Origin: JBCCEJ01 sp039030335
GTDB taxonomy: Bacteria; Pseudomonadota; Gammaproteobacteria; HK1
DNA length: 22,215 nucleotides
Reading direction: 5' to 3'
NCBI GenBank assembly: GCA_039030335.1
Contig: JBCCEJ010000092.1
Location: forward strand, 1 to 22,215
Below are positions 8,542 to 15,391 of the stretch, one piece after another. Both the position numbers and the translations under genes were made by a program. How positions within the stretch are numbered: position 1 is the stretch's first letter; every line of letters begins with the position of its first letter. The notes beneath the pieces are model-generated. The model did no database searches. It saw nothing but the letters and a program-made list of their open reading frames with translations, and was not told where the DNA came from.

Positions 8542-8547
8542 TAGAAT
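8542..8547 (+). promoter_or_regulatory. Possible -10 promoter element TAGAAT
   Basis: TAGAAT in GATAGAATCC lies 10 bases before the GTG at 8558. If it is used, transcription would begin close to that GTG and the message would be nearly leaderless. No clear -35 hexamer is present at normal spacing. A TTGACA at 8465-8470 is too far upstream to pair with it. Confidence 0.3.
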
Positions 8548-8557
8548 CCATACCGCC

Positions 8558-9886
8558 GTGAGTGCGTGGACGTCATCCTTGCATCAACCCTGTTCGAAGC
8601 CGCGATCAAACCTTCCCACTACGGAGTGGCTGGTCTTGTTCGTGATCGCGATCGGCGCCTTCCAGTGGTTCTCTATGGCGGCCGTGCTCGATACACAATC
8701 GACGTACAATCTCCGCGGTATGTGGATCACAATTCCCGATTTCGCAGATCGCATCGCCAACTCAACGAATTACTTCGAGCGCATCTACCTGCGACTGAAC
8801 GGCTGGGATGGCCATTGGTATCACCACATCGCGCGCAACGACTATCAGTGCACCGGGATACCGTCAAACAGCAATCCTCATATCTGCAATGTAGCGTTTT
8901 TTCCACTAGTACCTTTTCTCGGCAGTGCTGCGAGCCAGGTCGGCATCGATCTGGTCTACGCGTTGCCGCTGATATCTCAGGTCGCCTGGCTGCTCACGCT
9001 GTTGCTAATCCTGCTGTTCGTCAGGAGTATCAGAGAATTCAACGCGCTGCGCATCAGTCTGCTGCTACTGCTCGTCGCTTACCCCGGCACCCTCTACGCC
9101 AGCATGGCGTACAGCGAATCCGTGTTGACACTACTGGTCGTCTCCGTCGTCGTACTGTCACACCGCTATCTTCAATACGGCGGCACGGTTTCGATCGTGG
9201 CTCTCGCGGCCTGTTGCTACTTGCTGGGTCTGGTCAAGGTCACCGGCATCACGGCGAGCGCGATTCCAGTCCTGATGGCGCTTGCATTCCATGGTGCCCG
9301 TGGCCAGTTGTTGACACGACAACATGGTCTCATGTGGCTTGCCGCAGGCTTGTCACTGCTGGGCGTGCTTACGTTCTTCCTGTTCGCCGAGATACGTTTT
9401 GGGCGGTGGGATCTGTACTTCCAGTACACGAGCCAAGGGTGGTCGGGAAAGGCACAAGGTATCCCGGACCTGAATCCTCTCAGCATGTTCACCAATTTCC
9501 ACTGGCACGAACATCCGTCAGTCCGATTGTCCAATGCCATCTCAATCGTGCTGCCACTCTTAATCGTCGCGCTGGGTGTCCTTGCCTGGCGATTTTCCGA
9601 CGATCGCCAGCATCTCTACGTGGGCATCCTCGGCGCCGCAGCGGTCATGTATTACGCCTATAGTGTCCCCGGAAACTACGCAGCGCTGCCGAACCGAAAC
9701 CTGATGCGCCACGTATTTCCCGTGGTGGCATTGGCAGTGATGGCCGCAATGTTGCTGCCAGTGCACCGGCTGACTCGCATTGCCAGCGCCCTCGCCGGCG
9801 CTTTGACAATGACTGCCGTAGTCCTGGGCTTGTATTTTCAGACGCAGATGTTCCAGGCTCTGAAAGTAGGCGACTGGGTGAGTTGA
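8558..9886 (+). CDS. PIG-V-like GT-C membrane glycosyltransferase
   Basis: A polytopic membrane protein of about 442 residues, with around ten hydrophobic helices. It resembles bacterial relatives of the GPI mannosyltransferase PIG-V/Gpi18, enzymes that transfer sugars from polyprenyl-phosphate donors on the outer face of the inner membrane. The evidence is the loop after the first helix: GWDGHWYHHIARNDY (82-96) with the Asp expected of GT-C enzymes, followed by NVAFFPLVPFLG (111-122). Both match the W-D-x-x-x-Y-x-x-I-A and FFPLYP signatures of that family. The start is uncertain. TTG 8465, GTG 8558 and TTG 8636 (with a GGAG nine bases upstream) are all in frame, and no start before 8636 has a good Shine-Dalgarno. 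No lipid-linked sugar synthesis gene is nearby, so donor and acceptor are unknown. Confidence 0.75.
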   Translation: MSAWTSSLHQPCSKPRSNLPTTEWLVLFVIAIGAFQWFSMAAVLDTQSTYNLRGMWITIPDFADRIANSTNYFERIYLRLNGWDGHWYHHIARNDYQCTGIPSNSNPHICNVAFFPLVPFLGSAASQVGIDLVYALPLISQVAWLLTLLLILLFVRSIREFNALRISLLLLLVAYPGTLYASMAYSESVLTLLVVSVVVLSHRYLQYGGTVSIVALAACCYLLGLVKVTGITASAIPVLMALAFHGARGQLLTRQHGLMWLAAGLSLLGVLTFFLFAEIRFGRWDLYFQYTSQGWSGKAQGIPDLNPLSMFTNFHWHEHPSVRLSNAISIVLPLLIVALGVLAWRFSDDRQHLYVGILGAAAVMYYAYSVPGNYAALPNRNLMRHVFPVVALAVMAAMLLPVHRLTRIASALAGALTMTAVVLGLYFQTQMFQALKVGDWVS

Positions 9887-9938
9887 CGGGCAGGCTCGGC
9901 ACCCGCGATACCAATTCAAACCGGGGAGGGTGTACACC

Positions 9939-10388
9939 GTGAACAGTGCCCTGACAGCCCTGGCCCGCACTGCACACTTGGACCACGACCACAACTTCGA
10001 CCTGCGCATTGCGTTCGGCGTAGCCTGCATGCAACGTGTGCGACATCTCATCGTGTCAGATGAGGCGCTTGAAGCTCTGGATGTCGCCGCCGCGTACGTG
10101 CTCGGAGAGGTCGATCTCGATGCGCTGCAAAGAGCCGCGCGGGCAACCCGGGAAATCGCTGCGAGCCACCCGGGCTCCGGGATGATCGACGGTAGCGGCA
10201 CGGCCGCAGTCAGCGCTACGACAGGCCTCGCAAGGGCGCTCGAAGGACGTGCCCTGGACGCCGCCGGATATGCCGCCTACGCGGCGGTCTACGCCTACTC
10301 TGGCTCAGCTGTAACCGACCCGAGGGCGTATGCGGAAGAGTTCGGCTGGCAATACCAGACGCTGGCGCACATGTTGAAAGTGAGGTGA
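9939..10388 (+). CDS. Small Ala-rich helical protein, possibly Imm-5-like
   Basis: A 149-residue, strongly helical, soluble protein. I place the start at GTG 9939 because GGGAGG at 9924-9929 lies nine bases upstream. An alternative GTG at 9930 overlaps that site. Notable segments are FDLRIAFGVACMQRVRHL near the N-terminus, AASHPGSGMIDGSGTAAVSA in the middle, and ALDAAGYAAYAAVYAY near the end. The pattern of a Cys-x-x-Arg-Val helix, then an Ala/Arg-rich helix, then Ala-Tyr repeats is loosely reminiscent of Imm-5-like putative immunity proteins, but I cannot confirm membership and no toxin gene is adjacent. It lies 52 bp after the glycosyltransferase on the same strand. I treat it as a real gene of unknown function. 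Confidence 0.65.
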   Translation: MNSALTALARTAHLDHDHNFDLRIAFGVACMQRVRHLIVSDEALEALDVAAAYVLGEVDLDALQRAARATREIAASHPGSGMIDGSGTAAVSATTGLARALEGRALDAAGYAAYAAVYAYSGSAVTDPRAYAEEFGWQYQTLAHMLKVR

Positions 10389-10470
10389 ACGCCTTTGACG
10401 GTCTCGCTCTGGCAAGCTCCGTCCGCGCGATCGCCAGTCCGCGTCCTGTTTTCCGACCCAGGTAGAAATC

Positions 10471-11598
10471 TCACGCCTTCAGGAGGTGCCGTCGAATATC
10501 CGGGTTCTCGCGACGCCACATCACGTTATCCAGAAAGTAATGATGCACGTTGATGAAAATCCACGCGCAGAAGAAAAGCGCGCGCGAACCATCTCCGAAC
10601 GCGGCGTCCCAAGCCGTAACCGCGCTCAGCGCCTCTGGCAAACCCCAGAAACCAAGGTAGCCGAGAGCAGCACTCACAACGAAGAAGCCGACCGCGCCGC
10701 GCAAACGGGCCGGCAAGGCCGCCCGGCCCGTCGACGTCCCGGCACCGTAGTTGATGCGAAACCGTGCGACGATGATCAGGTACTGCAGTGAATGAAACGC
10801 CGGGATCAGTAGCGCCATCGCTGGATGCAGATGCGGAACCACGGTCCACGGATAAATGGCACACGCGTAGCCCACAAGACCGTTCAAGGGCGCCGCGCAG
10901 TCGCGGTAGTAGTCGTAGATGAGCAACAGCGAGGCAGTGAGTGTCAGTGTCGCCGCCGTTCCCGCCAACACCATGAAGTAGGGTTCCGGTAGCGCGAAGG
11001 CGCCCCACGGTACGCCCCAATACTCACTTTCATACACCGCGCGATTGGCGTTCAGCCACGCATAGCCCCAGCAAGCGTAGGCGTTAGCCAACAATACCTG
11101 GCGCGTGAGAACGGGGATGCGCACTTTGCGCAGTGCGGCGTAGACCATCAATACCCCATAGCCCTGCTTCACGTAGTGCCACCCCACGAGGAAGAACATC
11201 GCGTTGACACCGAAGCCGAGCGTCTGCGCATCCCGCGTGATAAAGCACCAGATGAAGAAGGCGAGAAGTAGAACCGGCACGATCAGGCCGGCGAAGAGAT
11301 ACCGCATCCGCAGTCCGTGGCCATATTCAGCAGAGCGGAGTTTCGCGCCGAATCGTGCATAGAAAATCTGATAAGAAGCCGCGAAATGCGGATGGTTCAC
11401 CACGTGCGCGACCATCGCGGCGACCGTGGTCCAAAACGCTATCTCAGTCTTCGGACCCCAGAGCGCAAACCCTCCGAGCGCGATCAAACTGAGGCCGCCA
11501 AGCGCAAAGAAATCGACCAGCGGATGAAACAATGATGACCGGCTTCGTTCTTGCACCAGACGCTGTGCATCGCTCTGTTCGAACCGAACCGAACTCAC
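10471..11598 (-). CDS. Histidine-rich polytopic membrane protein, unknown function
   Basis: A 375-residue membrane protein with about eight to nine hydrophobic helices. Histidines cluster at helix ends: H65 and N68-H-P-H71 (AHVVNHPHF), W140-H141 (GWHYVKQGYG), H256/H258 (VPHLHPA), H269 (PAFHSLQYL) and H352-H353 with D357 (NVHHYFLDNVMWR). Such patterns are typical of di-iron membrane enzymes (desaturase/hydroxylase type) or Brp/Blh-like carotenoid oxygenases, but the exact motif set is none of those I know. Metal binding is therefore inference. The start is GTG 11598, with GTG at residue 15 as an alternative. It ends 82 bp from the plus-strand gene at 9939-10388 and is divergent from the dehalogenase. 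Confidence 0.8.
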   Translation of the reverse strand: MSSVRFEQSDAQRLVQERSRSSLFHPLVDFFALGGLSLIALGGFALWGPKTEIAFWTTVAAMVAHVVNHPHFAASYQIFYARFGAKLRSAEYGHGLRMRYLFAGLIVPVLLLAFFIWCFITRDAQTLGFGVNAMFFLVGWHYVKQGYGVLMVYAALRKVRIPVLTRQVLLANAYACWGYAWLNANRAVYESEYWGVPWGAFALPEPYFMVLAGTAATLTLTASLLLIYDYYRDCAAPLNGLVGYACAIYPWTVVPHLHPAMALLIPAFHSLQYLIIVARFRINYGAGTSTGRAALPARLRGAVGFFVVSAALGYLGFWGLPEALSAVTAWDAAFGDGSRALFFCAWIFINVHHYFLDNVMWRRENPDIRRHLLKA

Positions 11599-11823
11599 CG
11601 GAACGCCCCACCGAGACCGGTGACGTAGTCGGACCTTTCAATAGCACGCACGGTCTTGACGTCCTCCCGAACGGAGTTCCAGGGCTTCGGGACAACCGAT
11701 CTTTGCTTTGCCCATTCTTGAAAACACCCACCGCCGAGCCCTGGGCCCATGATACCGCTCATGCGGCGAACGACGCGGGCGTGGTACTGTCGCGGCCTCG
11801 ATACCCCGACGGCCTGCGACCCC

Positions 11824-12702
11824 ATGAACACTGAAGAGCATCCGAAGAAGACGATCACCGTCAACGGCAAATCCATGGCGTACGTTGAGATGGGCGACGG
11901 CCCGCCAATCATCTTCCAACACGGCAATCCGACCTCTTCTTACCTCTGGCGCAACATCATGCCGTATGCCGCAACGCTGGGGCGCTGTATCGCACTCGAC
12001 CTGATCGGTATGGGTGATTCGGAGAAGCTCGAGGACTCCGGCCCTGAGCGCTATACGTTCGCCGAGCACTATGAGTATTTCTGCGGCGCGCTGGAATTGC
12101 TCGGCGTAGACAGTAATGTCACGTTCGTCATCCATGACTGGGGATCGGCGCTTGGCTTTCATTGGGCTAATCAACACCGCGACGCGGTGCGTGGTATCTG
12201 CTACATGGAAGCGGTAGTGGCTCCGATCGAAACCTGGGAAGATTTCTCCAAAGACGCCACTCCAGTGTTTCAAGGATTCCGCTCGGACGCGGGCGAGAAG
12301 ATGGTGCTCGACAAAAATATCTTCGTCGAACGGGTGCTGCCCGGATCTGTGCTGCGTGGTCTGAGCGAAGCGGAGATGGCGATTTACCGCCGCCCCTACC
12401 TCGAACCAGGCGAAGACCGGCGCCCGACGCTTACCTGGCCACGGCAGATCCCGATCGCTGGAGAACCAGCCGACGTAGTCGCCATCGCCGCCGACTACGC
12501 CGCGTGGATGGCTGAGTGCGACGTCCCGAAATTGTTCATAAACGCCGAGCCTGGCGCGATATTGATAGGCCGTCAGCGAGAGATCTGCCGTGCGTGGCCA
12601 AACCAGACCGAGGTCACAGTCAGCGGTTCGCACTTCATCCAGGAAGACAGTCCCGACGCAATTGGCGAAGCACTCGCGAACTGGCTGACGCCGCTGCCAT
12701 GA
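11824..12702 (+). CDS. dhaA: Haloalkane dehalogenase, HLD-II (DhaA/LinB) type
   Basis: A 292-residue alpha/beta-hydrolase that should hydrolyse carbon-halogen bonds of haloalkanes to an alcohol and halide in the cytoplasm. The complete HLD-II catalytic set is visible at family-typical spacing: oxyanion/halide Asn35 in HGNPTSSYLWRN, nucleophile Asp105 with halide-binding Trp106 in VIHDWGSALG, catalytic acid Glu129 in CYMEAVV, and His270 in SGSHFIQEDSPDAIG. LinB has N38, D108, W109, E132 and H272. The cap domain spans about 133-230. I start at ATG 11824 because MNTEEHPKKTITVNGKSM matches the usual N-terminus. The frame is open to ATG 11749, but that extension looks non-coding. There is no signal peptide. 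Its substrate cannot be read from sequence. It stands alone on its strand, followed by a strong hairpin. The symbol denotes the subfamily, not proven orthology. Confidence 0.92.
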   Translation: MNTEEHPKKTITVNGKSMAYVEMGDGPPIIFQHGNPTSSYLWRNIMPYAATLGRCIALDLIGMGDSEKLEDSGPERYTFAEHYEYFCGALELLGVDSNVTFVIHDWGSALGFHWANQHRDAVRGICYMEAVVAPIETWEDFSKDATPVFQGFRSDAGEKMVLDKNIFVERVLPGSVLRGLSEAEMAIYRRPYLEPGEDRRPTLTWPRQIPIAGEPADVVAIAADYAAWMAECDVPKLFINAEPGAILIGRQREICRAWPNQTEVTVSGSHFIQEDSPDAIGEALANWLTPLP

Positions 12703-12764
12703 TGCATTTTGAATGACTGGTGCACACTTCGGGGCCTCTCAGTGACGTTGCCTCTGAGCACCAG

Positions 12765-12789
12765 ACTTCGCACCACTTCGGTGCGAAGT
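12765..12789 (+). terminator. Perfect 10-bp stem-loop after the dehalogenase gene
   Basis: ACTTCGCACC (12765-12774) and GGTGCGAAGT (12780-12789) are exact reverse complements around a five-base loop ACTTC. It begins 63 bp after the dehalogenase stop and ends 80 bp before the next start. It is not followed by a T-run, so it is not a textbook intrinsic terminator. It may stabilise the 3' end of the message, act with Rho, or be an operator for the downstream gene. Confidence 0.5.
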
Positions 12790-12869
12790 AATGGAGCCGA
12801 ATTCGTTCACATTATTTTCACCAGCGCCGGCTGATACTCGGGTTAACCCTATCAGCTGGAGCATCCGCG

Positions 12870-13658
12870 ATGGCCAGCAATCTGTCGTGGCAGCGGCCAA
12901 ACGTCCGCTTTGTTTTCTCACTGGTGACGCTCCTGTTGCTGGCCGGCGGCGCGCAGGCGTTGGAGATCAGCAACAAACGTTTCTCGCGTGGACAGGCTGA
13001 AGAACTGACCGTACGTCATCTGGCGGAGGTGATTACATTCGGCGCCACGACGCAGCGTGAACAGGCGGTGCGGATTCATGATTACGTACGCGACGAGATC
13101 GCGTTTGGCTGGACCAGTGAATTCCATCGGATGAGCCCGCTCGATGTTCTCGAAGCGCGCGTCGGCTATTGCAACACCAAAGGCACACTGTTCATCGCAC
13201 TGCTACGCGCCGTGGGAATCCGCGCGCGCCAACACTTTGTCGACATGTCCAGCGACGTGCTCTGGGGCCTCGCAGAAACGGACGGCAAATTCGTGGATCA
13301 CTCTTTCGCGGAAGTCTATCTGGATGGGCGGTGGCTCAAGGTGGACAGCTATGTAGTGGACCAGCCGCTATTCAAGCGAGCGCAGCGAAAGCTCGAAAAT
13401 GCTGGGCGCCAGCTCGGTTTCGGCATCCACAGGGAAGGCAACATCGAATGGGACGGCACTGAGGACAACTTCGTGCAGTTCGTCAACGATGGCAGCGTGC
13501 CCGGTTTCAGTCGTCGCGACTATGGCGTCTTCAAAGGCCCGGCTGACTTCTATGGTTCTGCCCGGGATGCAGACCGTCAACATCTGCGGCACGTACTGCG
13601 CTCAGCGCAAATCGCTACGGGGCGAGCCGAATTGCTTCGCTCATCCATTACGCTGTAG
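12870..13658 (+). CDS. Exported transglutaminase-like protein
   Basis: A 262-residue protein with an N-terminal signal peptide (Arg13, hydrophobic FVFSLVTLLLLAGG, likely cleaved after AQA near residue 30). A transglutaminase/protease-like core follows. The catalytic triad is visible as Cys101 in ARVGYCNTKG, His144 in KFVDHSFAEVYLDG and Asp159 in WLKVDSYVVD. The TQREQAVRIHDYVRDEIAFG segment before the Cys is also standard for the fold. It would act in the periplasm as a cysteine protease, amidase or transglutaminase; family members vary and the substrate is unknown. The start ATG 12870 has GGAG at 12858-12861. It ends 25 bp from the convergent BadI-like gene and has no same-strand partner except the dehalogenase upstream. 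Confidence 0.88.
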   Translation: MASNLSWQRPNVRFVFSLVTLLLLAGGAQALEISNKRFSRGQAEELTVRHLAEVITFGATTQREQAVRIHDYVRDEIAFGWTSEFHRMSPLDVLEARVGYCNTKGTLFIALLRAVGIRARQHFVDMSSDVLWGLAETDGKFVDHSFAEVYLDGRWLKVDSYVVDQPLFKRAQRKLENAGRQLGFGIHREGNIEWDGTEDNFVQFVNDGSVPGFSRRDYGVFKGPADFYGSARDADRQHLRHVLRSAQIATGRAELLRSSITL

Positions 13659-13683
13659 GCGTCCCGCGGAGCGCTGGCTTGCG

Positions 13684-14472
13684 TCAGGCCTTAACGCGAG
13701 GCCTGATATGCGGTTTTCGGCGTTCTTTGAAAGCGGCGGACATCTCCTTCGCCTCTGCAGTATCGTAGTAGAGTTTGACGGCTTCGAAGCCCGCCAGCGC
13801 GACGCCGCGCAGGTGTTCGGTGTCAGCATTGAACGACCGCTTGGCGATCGCGAGCGCAGTCGGACTACGCTCGAGTAATTCATCACACCAGCGCCTGACT
13901 TCGGCATCCAGATCGTCTGGCGGCACAACGGCGTTCGCAAGTCCCATCTGCAACGCCTGCTCGGCGGTGTAGCGCCGGCACAGATACCAGAACTCGCGGG
14001 CGCGCTTCTCGCCAATGGCTCGCGCCAGGTACGCGGTGCCGAAGCCCGGGTCCACCGAACCAACTTTGGGGCCGACCTGGCCGAACTGGGCCGTGGCCGA
14101 AGCAATAGTCAGATCGCACAATGTAGCGAGCACGTTGCCCCCGCCGATCGCATAACCATTCACGCGCGCGATCACCGGCTTGGGTGCATCACGGATCAAG
14201 GTATGAATGGTTTCGATCGGCACGCCGATGACGCCGCGGCCGCGTCGCTCCGACTTGCCGTCGGCATTGTCCCCTCCGATGCAGAATGCGCGATCGCCTG
14301 CCCCGGTCAGCACGATCACCCCAATAGCATCAGACCACGCAGCCTCGGACAGAGCATCGATCAGCTCCTCGTAGGTCTGAGGGCGCAACGCGTTCATGCG
14401 CTCGGGCCGGTTGATCGTGATGGTCGCGACACCGTCGGTCACGTCGTACTTGAGGTCGTCGTAGTCGGCCAT
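13684..14472 (-). CDS. BadI-like crotonase (beta-ketoacyl-CoA ring hydrolase)
   Basis: A 262-residue crotonase-fold enzyme. It resembles 2-ketocyclohexanecarboxyl-CoA hydrolase (BadI), which opens a cyclic beta-ketoacyl-CoA by water addition to give a dicarboxyl-CoA such as pimelyl-CoA. Supporting segments are GDRAFCIGGDNADG (60-73), PKPVIARVNGYAIGGGNVLA (98-117), FGQVGPKVGSVDPGFGTAYL (130-149) and SPTALAIAKRSFN. The GSVDPG stretch fits BadI better than MenB, which usually has GSFDxG. The two hydratase glutamates are absent, as in BadI and MenB. GGAG (14480-14483) gives a good Shine-Dalgarno. It is the last gene of the minus-strand operon, 88 bp after the preceding crotonase. The steroid ring hydrolase EchA20 performs similar chemistry, so a hydrindane substrate is a real alternative. 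No other menaquinone gene is present. Confidence 0.85.
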   Translation of the reverse strand: MADYDDLKYDVTDGVATITINRPERMNALRPQTYEELIDALSEAAWSDAIGVIVLTGAGDRAFCIGGDNADGKSERRGRGVIGVPIETIHTLIRDAPKPVIARVNGYAIGGGNVLATLCDLTIASATAQFGQVGPKVGSVDPGFGTAYLARAIGEKRAREFWYLCRRYTAEQALQMGLANAVVPPDDLDAEVRRWCDELLERSPTALAIAKRSFNADTEHLRGVALAGFEAVKLYYDTAEAKEMSAAFKERRKPHIRPRVKA

Positions 14473-14560
14473 TCGGATTCTCCGCAGAGGTTTCTCTAGG
14501 AGCCGCTACAAGAACGGCCCCCGAAATGAAGTTCGACAAAGGGCGCGCCCGTCGCTGCCG

Positions 14561-15340
14561 TTACGTACCTTTGAAACGAGCCTTGCGCTTTTCCAGGAAC
14601 GCGCTCATACCTTCGATACGGTCGTCAGTCGTCCACAGCACCGTGGTCAGTTCACGCTCCAGTTTGAGCGCCTCGCTCAAACTCATCTGCATGCCGGTAT
14701 TCACGGCCTTCTTGGCATACCAGACGCTGAGCGGCGCCTGTTCGGCGTAGCGCCTGACCAGAGCCTTCGCGCGGGGCAGAACCTCTGCGGGCTCGGTCAG
14801 TTCAAGAACCAGGCCGATCGCAAGCGCCTTTTCCGCGTCGATGAAATCGCAGCTGAACAGTAGATGCTTCGCCCACTGCTCCCCGACTAGTCGAGGCAGA
14901 CGCTGAGTGCCGCCAGCTCCGGCCACGGAACCGATGCGAGCGCTGGTAATCCCGAACCGCGAACCAGTGCCCGCGACCCGAACGTCACATGCCATCGCCA
15001 CTTCCAACCCACCAGTCAGGCAGTAGCCGTTGATCGCGGCGACCACGGGTTTCGTCATCTGCTCGATGGTTTCATTGGCGTCCGTAAATCGCTTCAGCAA
15101 GCGACTGGTTGCGCGCGGCGACTGCGCTTCGAGTGCGCCGCCGAGGTCGGCACCAGCCGAAAAAGCCCGCTCGTCGCCGGTCAGAACCACGCCGCGCACG
15201 GTTTCATCGTCATCGAGTGCGACGAGGTGTGCATCCAACACCTCCAGCAACTCGGATGACAAGGCGTTGCGTTTGTCGGGCCGGTTGAACTGCAGTACCG
15301 CGACTTCGTCGTCGCGGGATTCCAAAATCAGGTCGGACAT
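14561..15340 (-). CDS. Enoyl-CoA hydratase/isomerase family protein
   Basis: A 259-residue crotonase-family protein acting on acyl-CoA in the cytoplasm. The CoA/oxyanion elements are DERAFSAGADLG (56-67) and NGYCLTGGLEVAMACD (104-119), then GSVAGAGGTQRLPR (137-150) and the classic C-terminus DDRIEGMSAFLEKRKARF. Of the two hydratase glutamates (E144 and E164 of the rat enzyme, 20 residues apart), the first is kept as Glu113 and the second is Ser133. It may therefore be an isomerase, or a hydratase with altered mechanism, rather than a standard hydratase. A GAGGAG (15344-15349) lies just before the ATG. It lies 51 bp downstream of the fused CoA-transferase and 88 bp upstream of the BadI-like gene. 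In an Ali/Bad-type route it would occupy the place of BadK, the cyclic enoyl-CoA hydratase. Confidence 0.9.
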   Translation of the reverse strand: MSDLILESRDDEVAVLQFNRPDKRNALSSELLEVLDAHLVALDDDETVRGVVLTGDERAFSAGADLGGALEAQSPRATSRLLKRFTDANETIEQMTKPVVAAINGYCLTGGLEVAMACDVRVAGTGSRFGITSARIGSVAGAGGTQRLPRLVGEQWAKHLLFSCDFIDAEKALAIGLVLELTEPAEVLPRAKALVRRYAEQAPLSVWYAKKAVNTGMQMSLSEALKLERELTTVLWTTDDRIEGMSAFLEKRKARFKGT

Positions 15341-15391
15341 CGGCTCCTCACCTCTAACTCGTGCTCGATCGGTGGCCTCGAAGGCCGGCGG

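Noticed and set aside
11638..12633. 331-residue antisense frame opposite the haloalkane dehalogenase
   Set aside because: The plus-strand frame carries every dehalogenase catalytic motif; the antisense product is Arg/His-rich with no recognisable domain.
13684..14472. MenB (dihydroxynaphthoyl-CoA synthase) for the BadI-like gene
   Set aside because: The GSVDPG segment and the acyl-CoA operon context fit BadI better, and no other menaquinone gene is present; kept only as an alternative.
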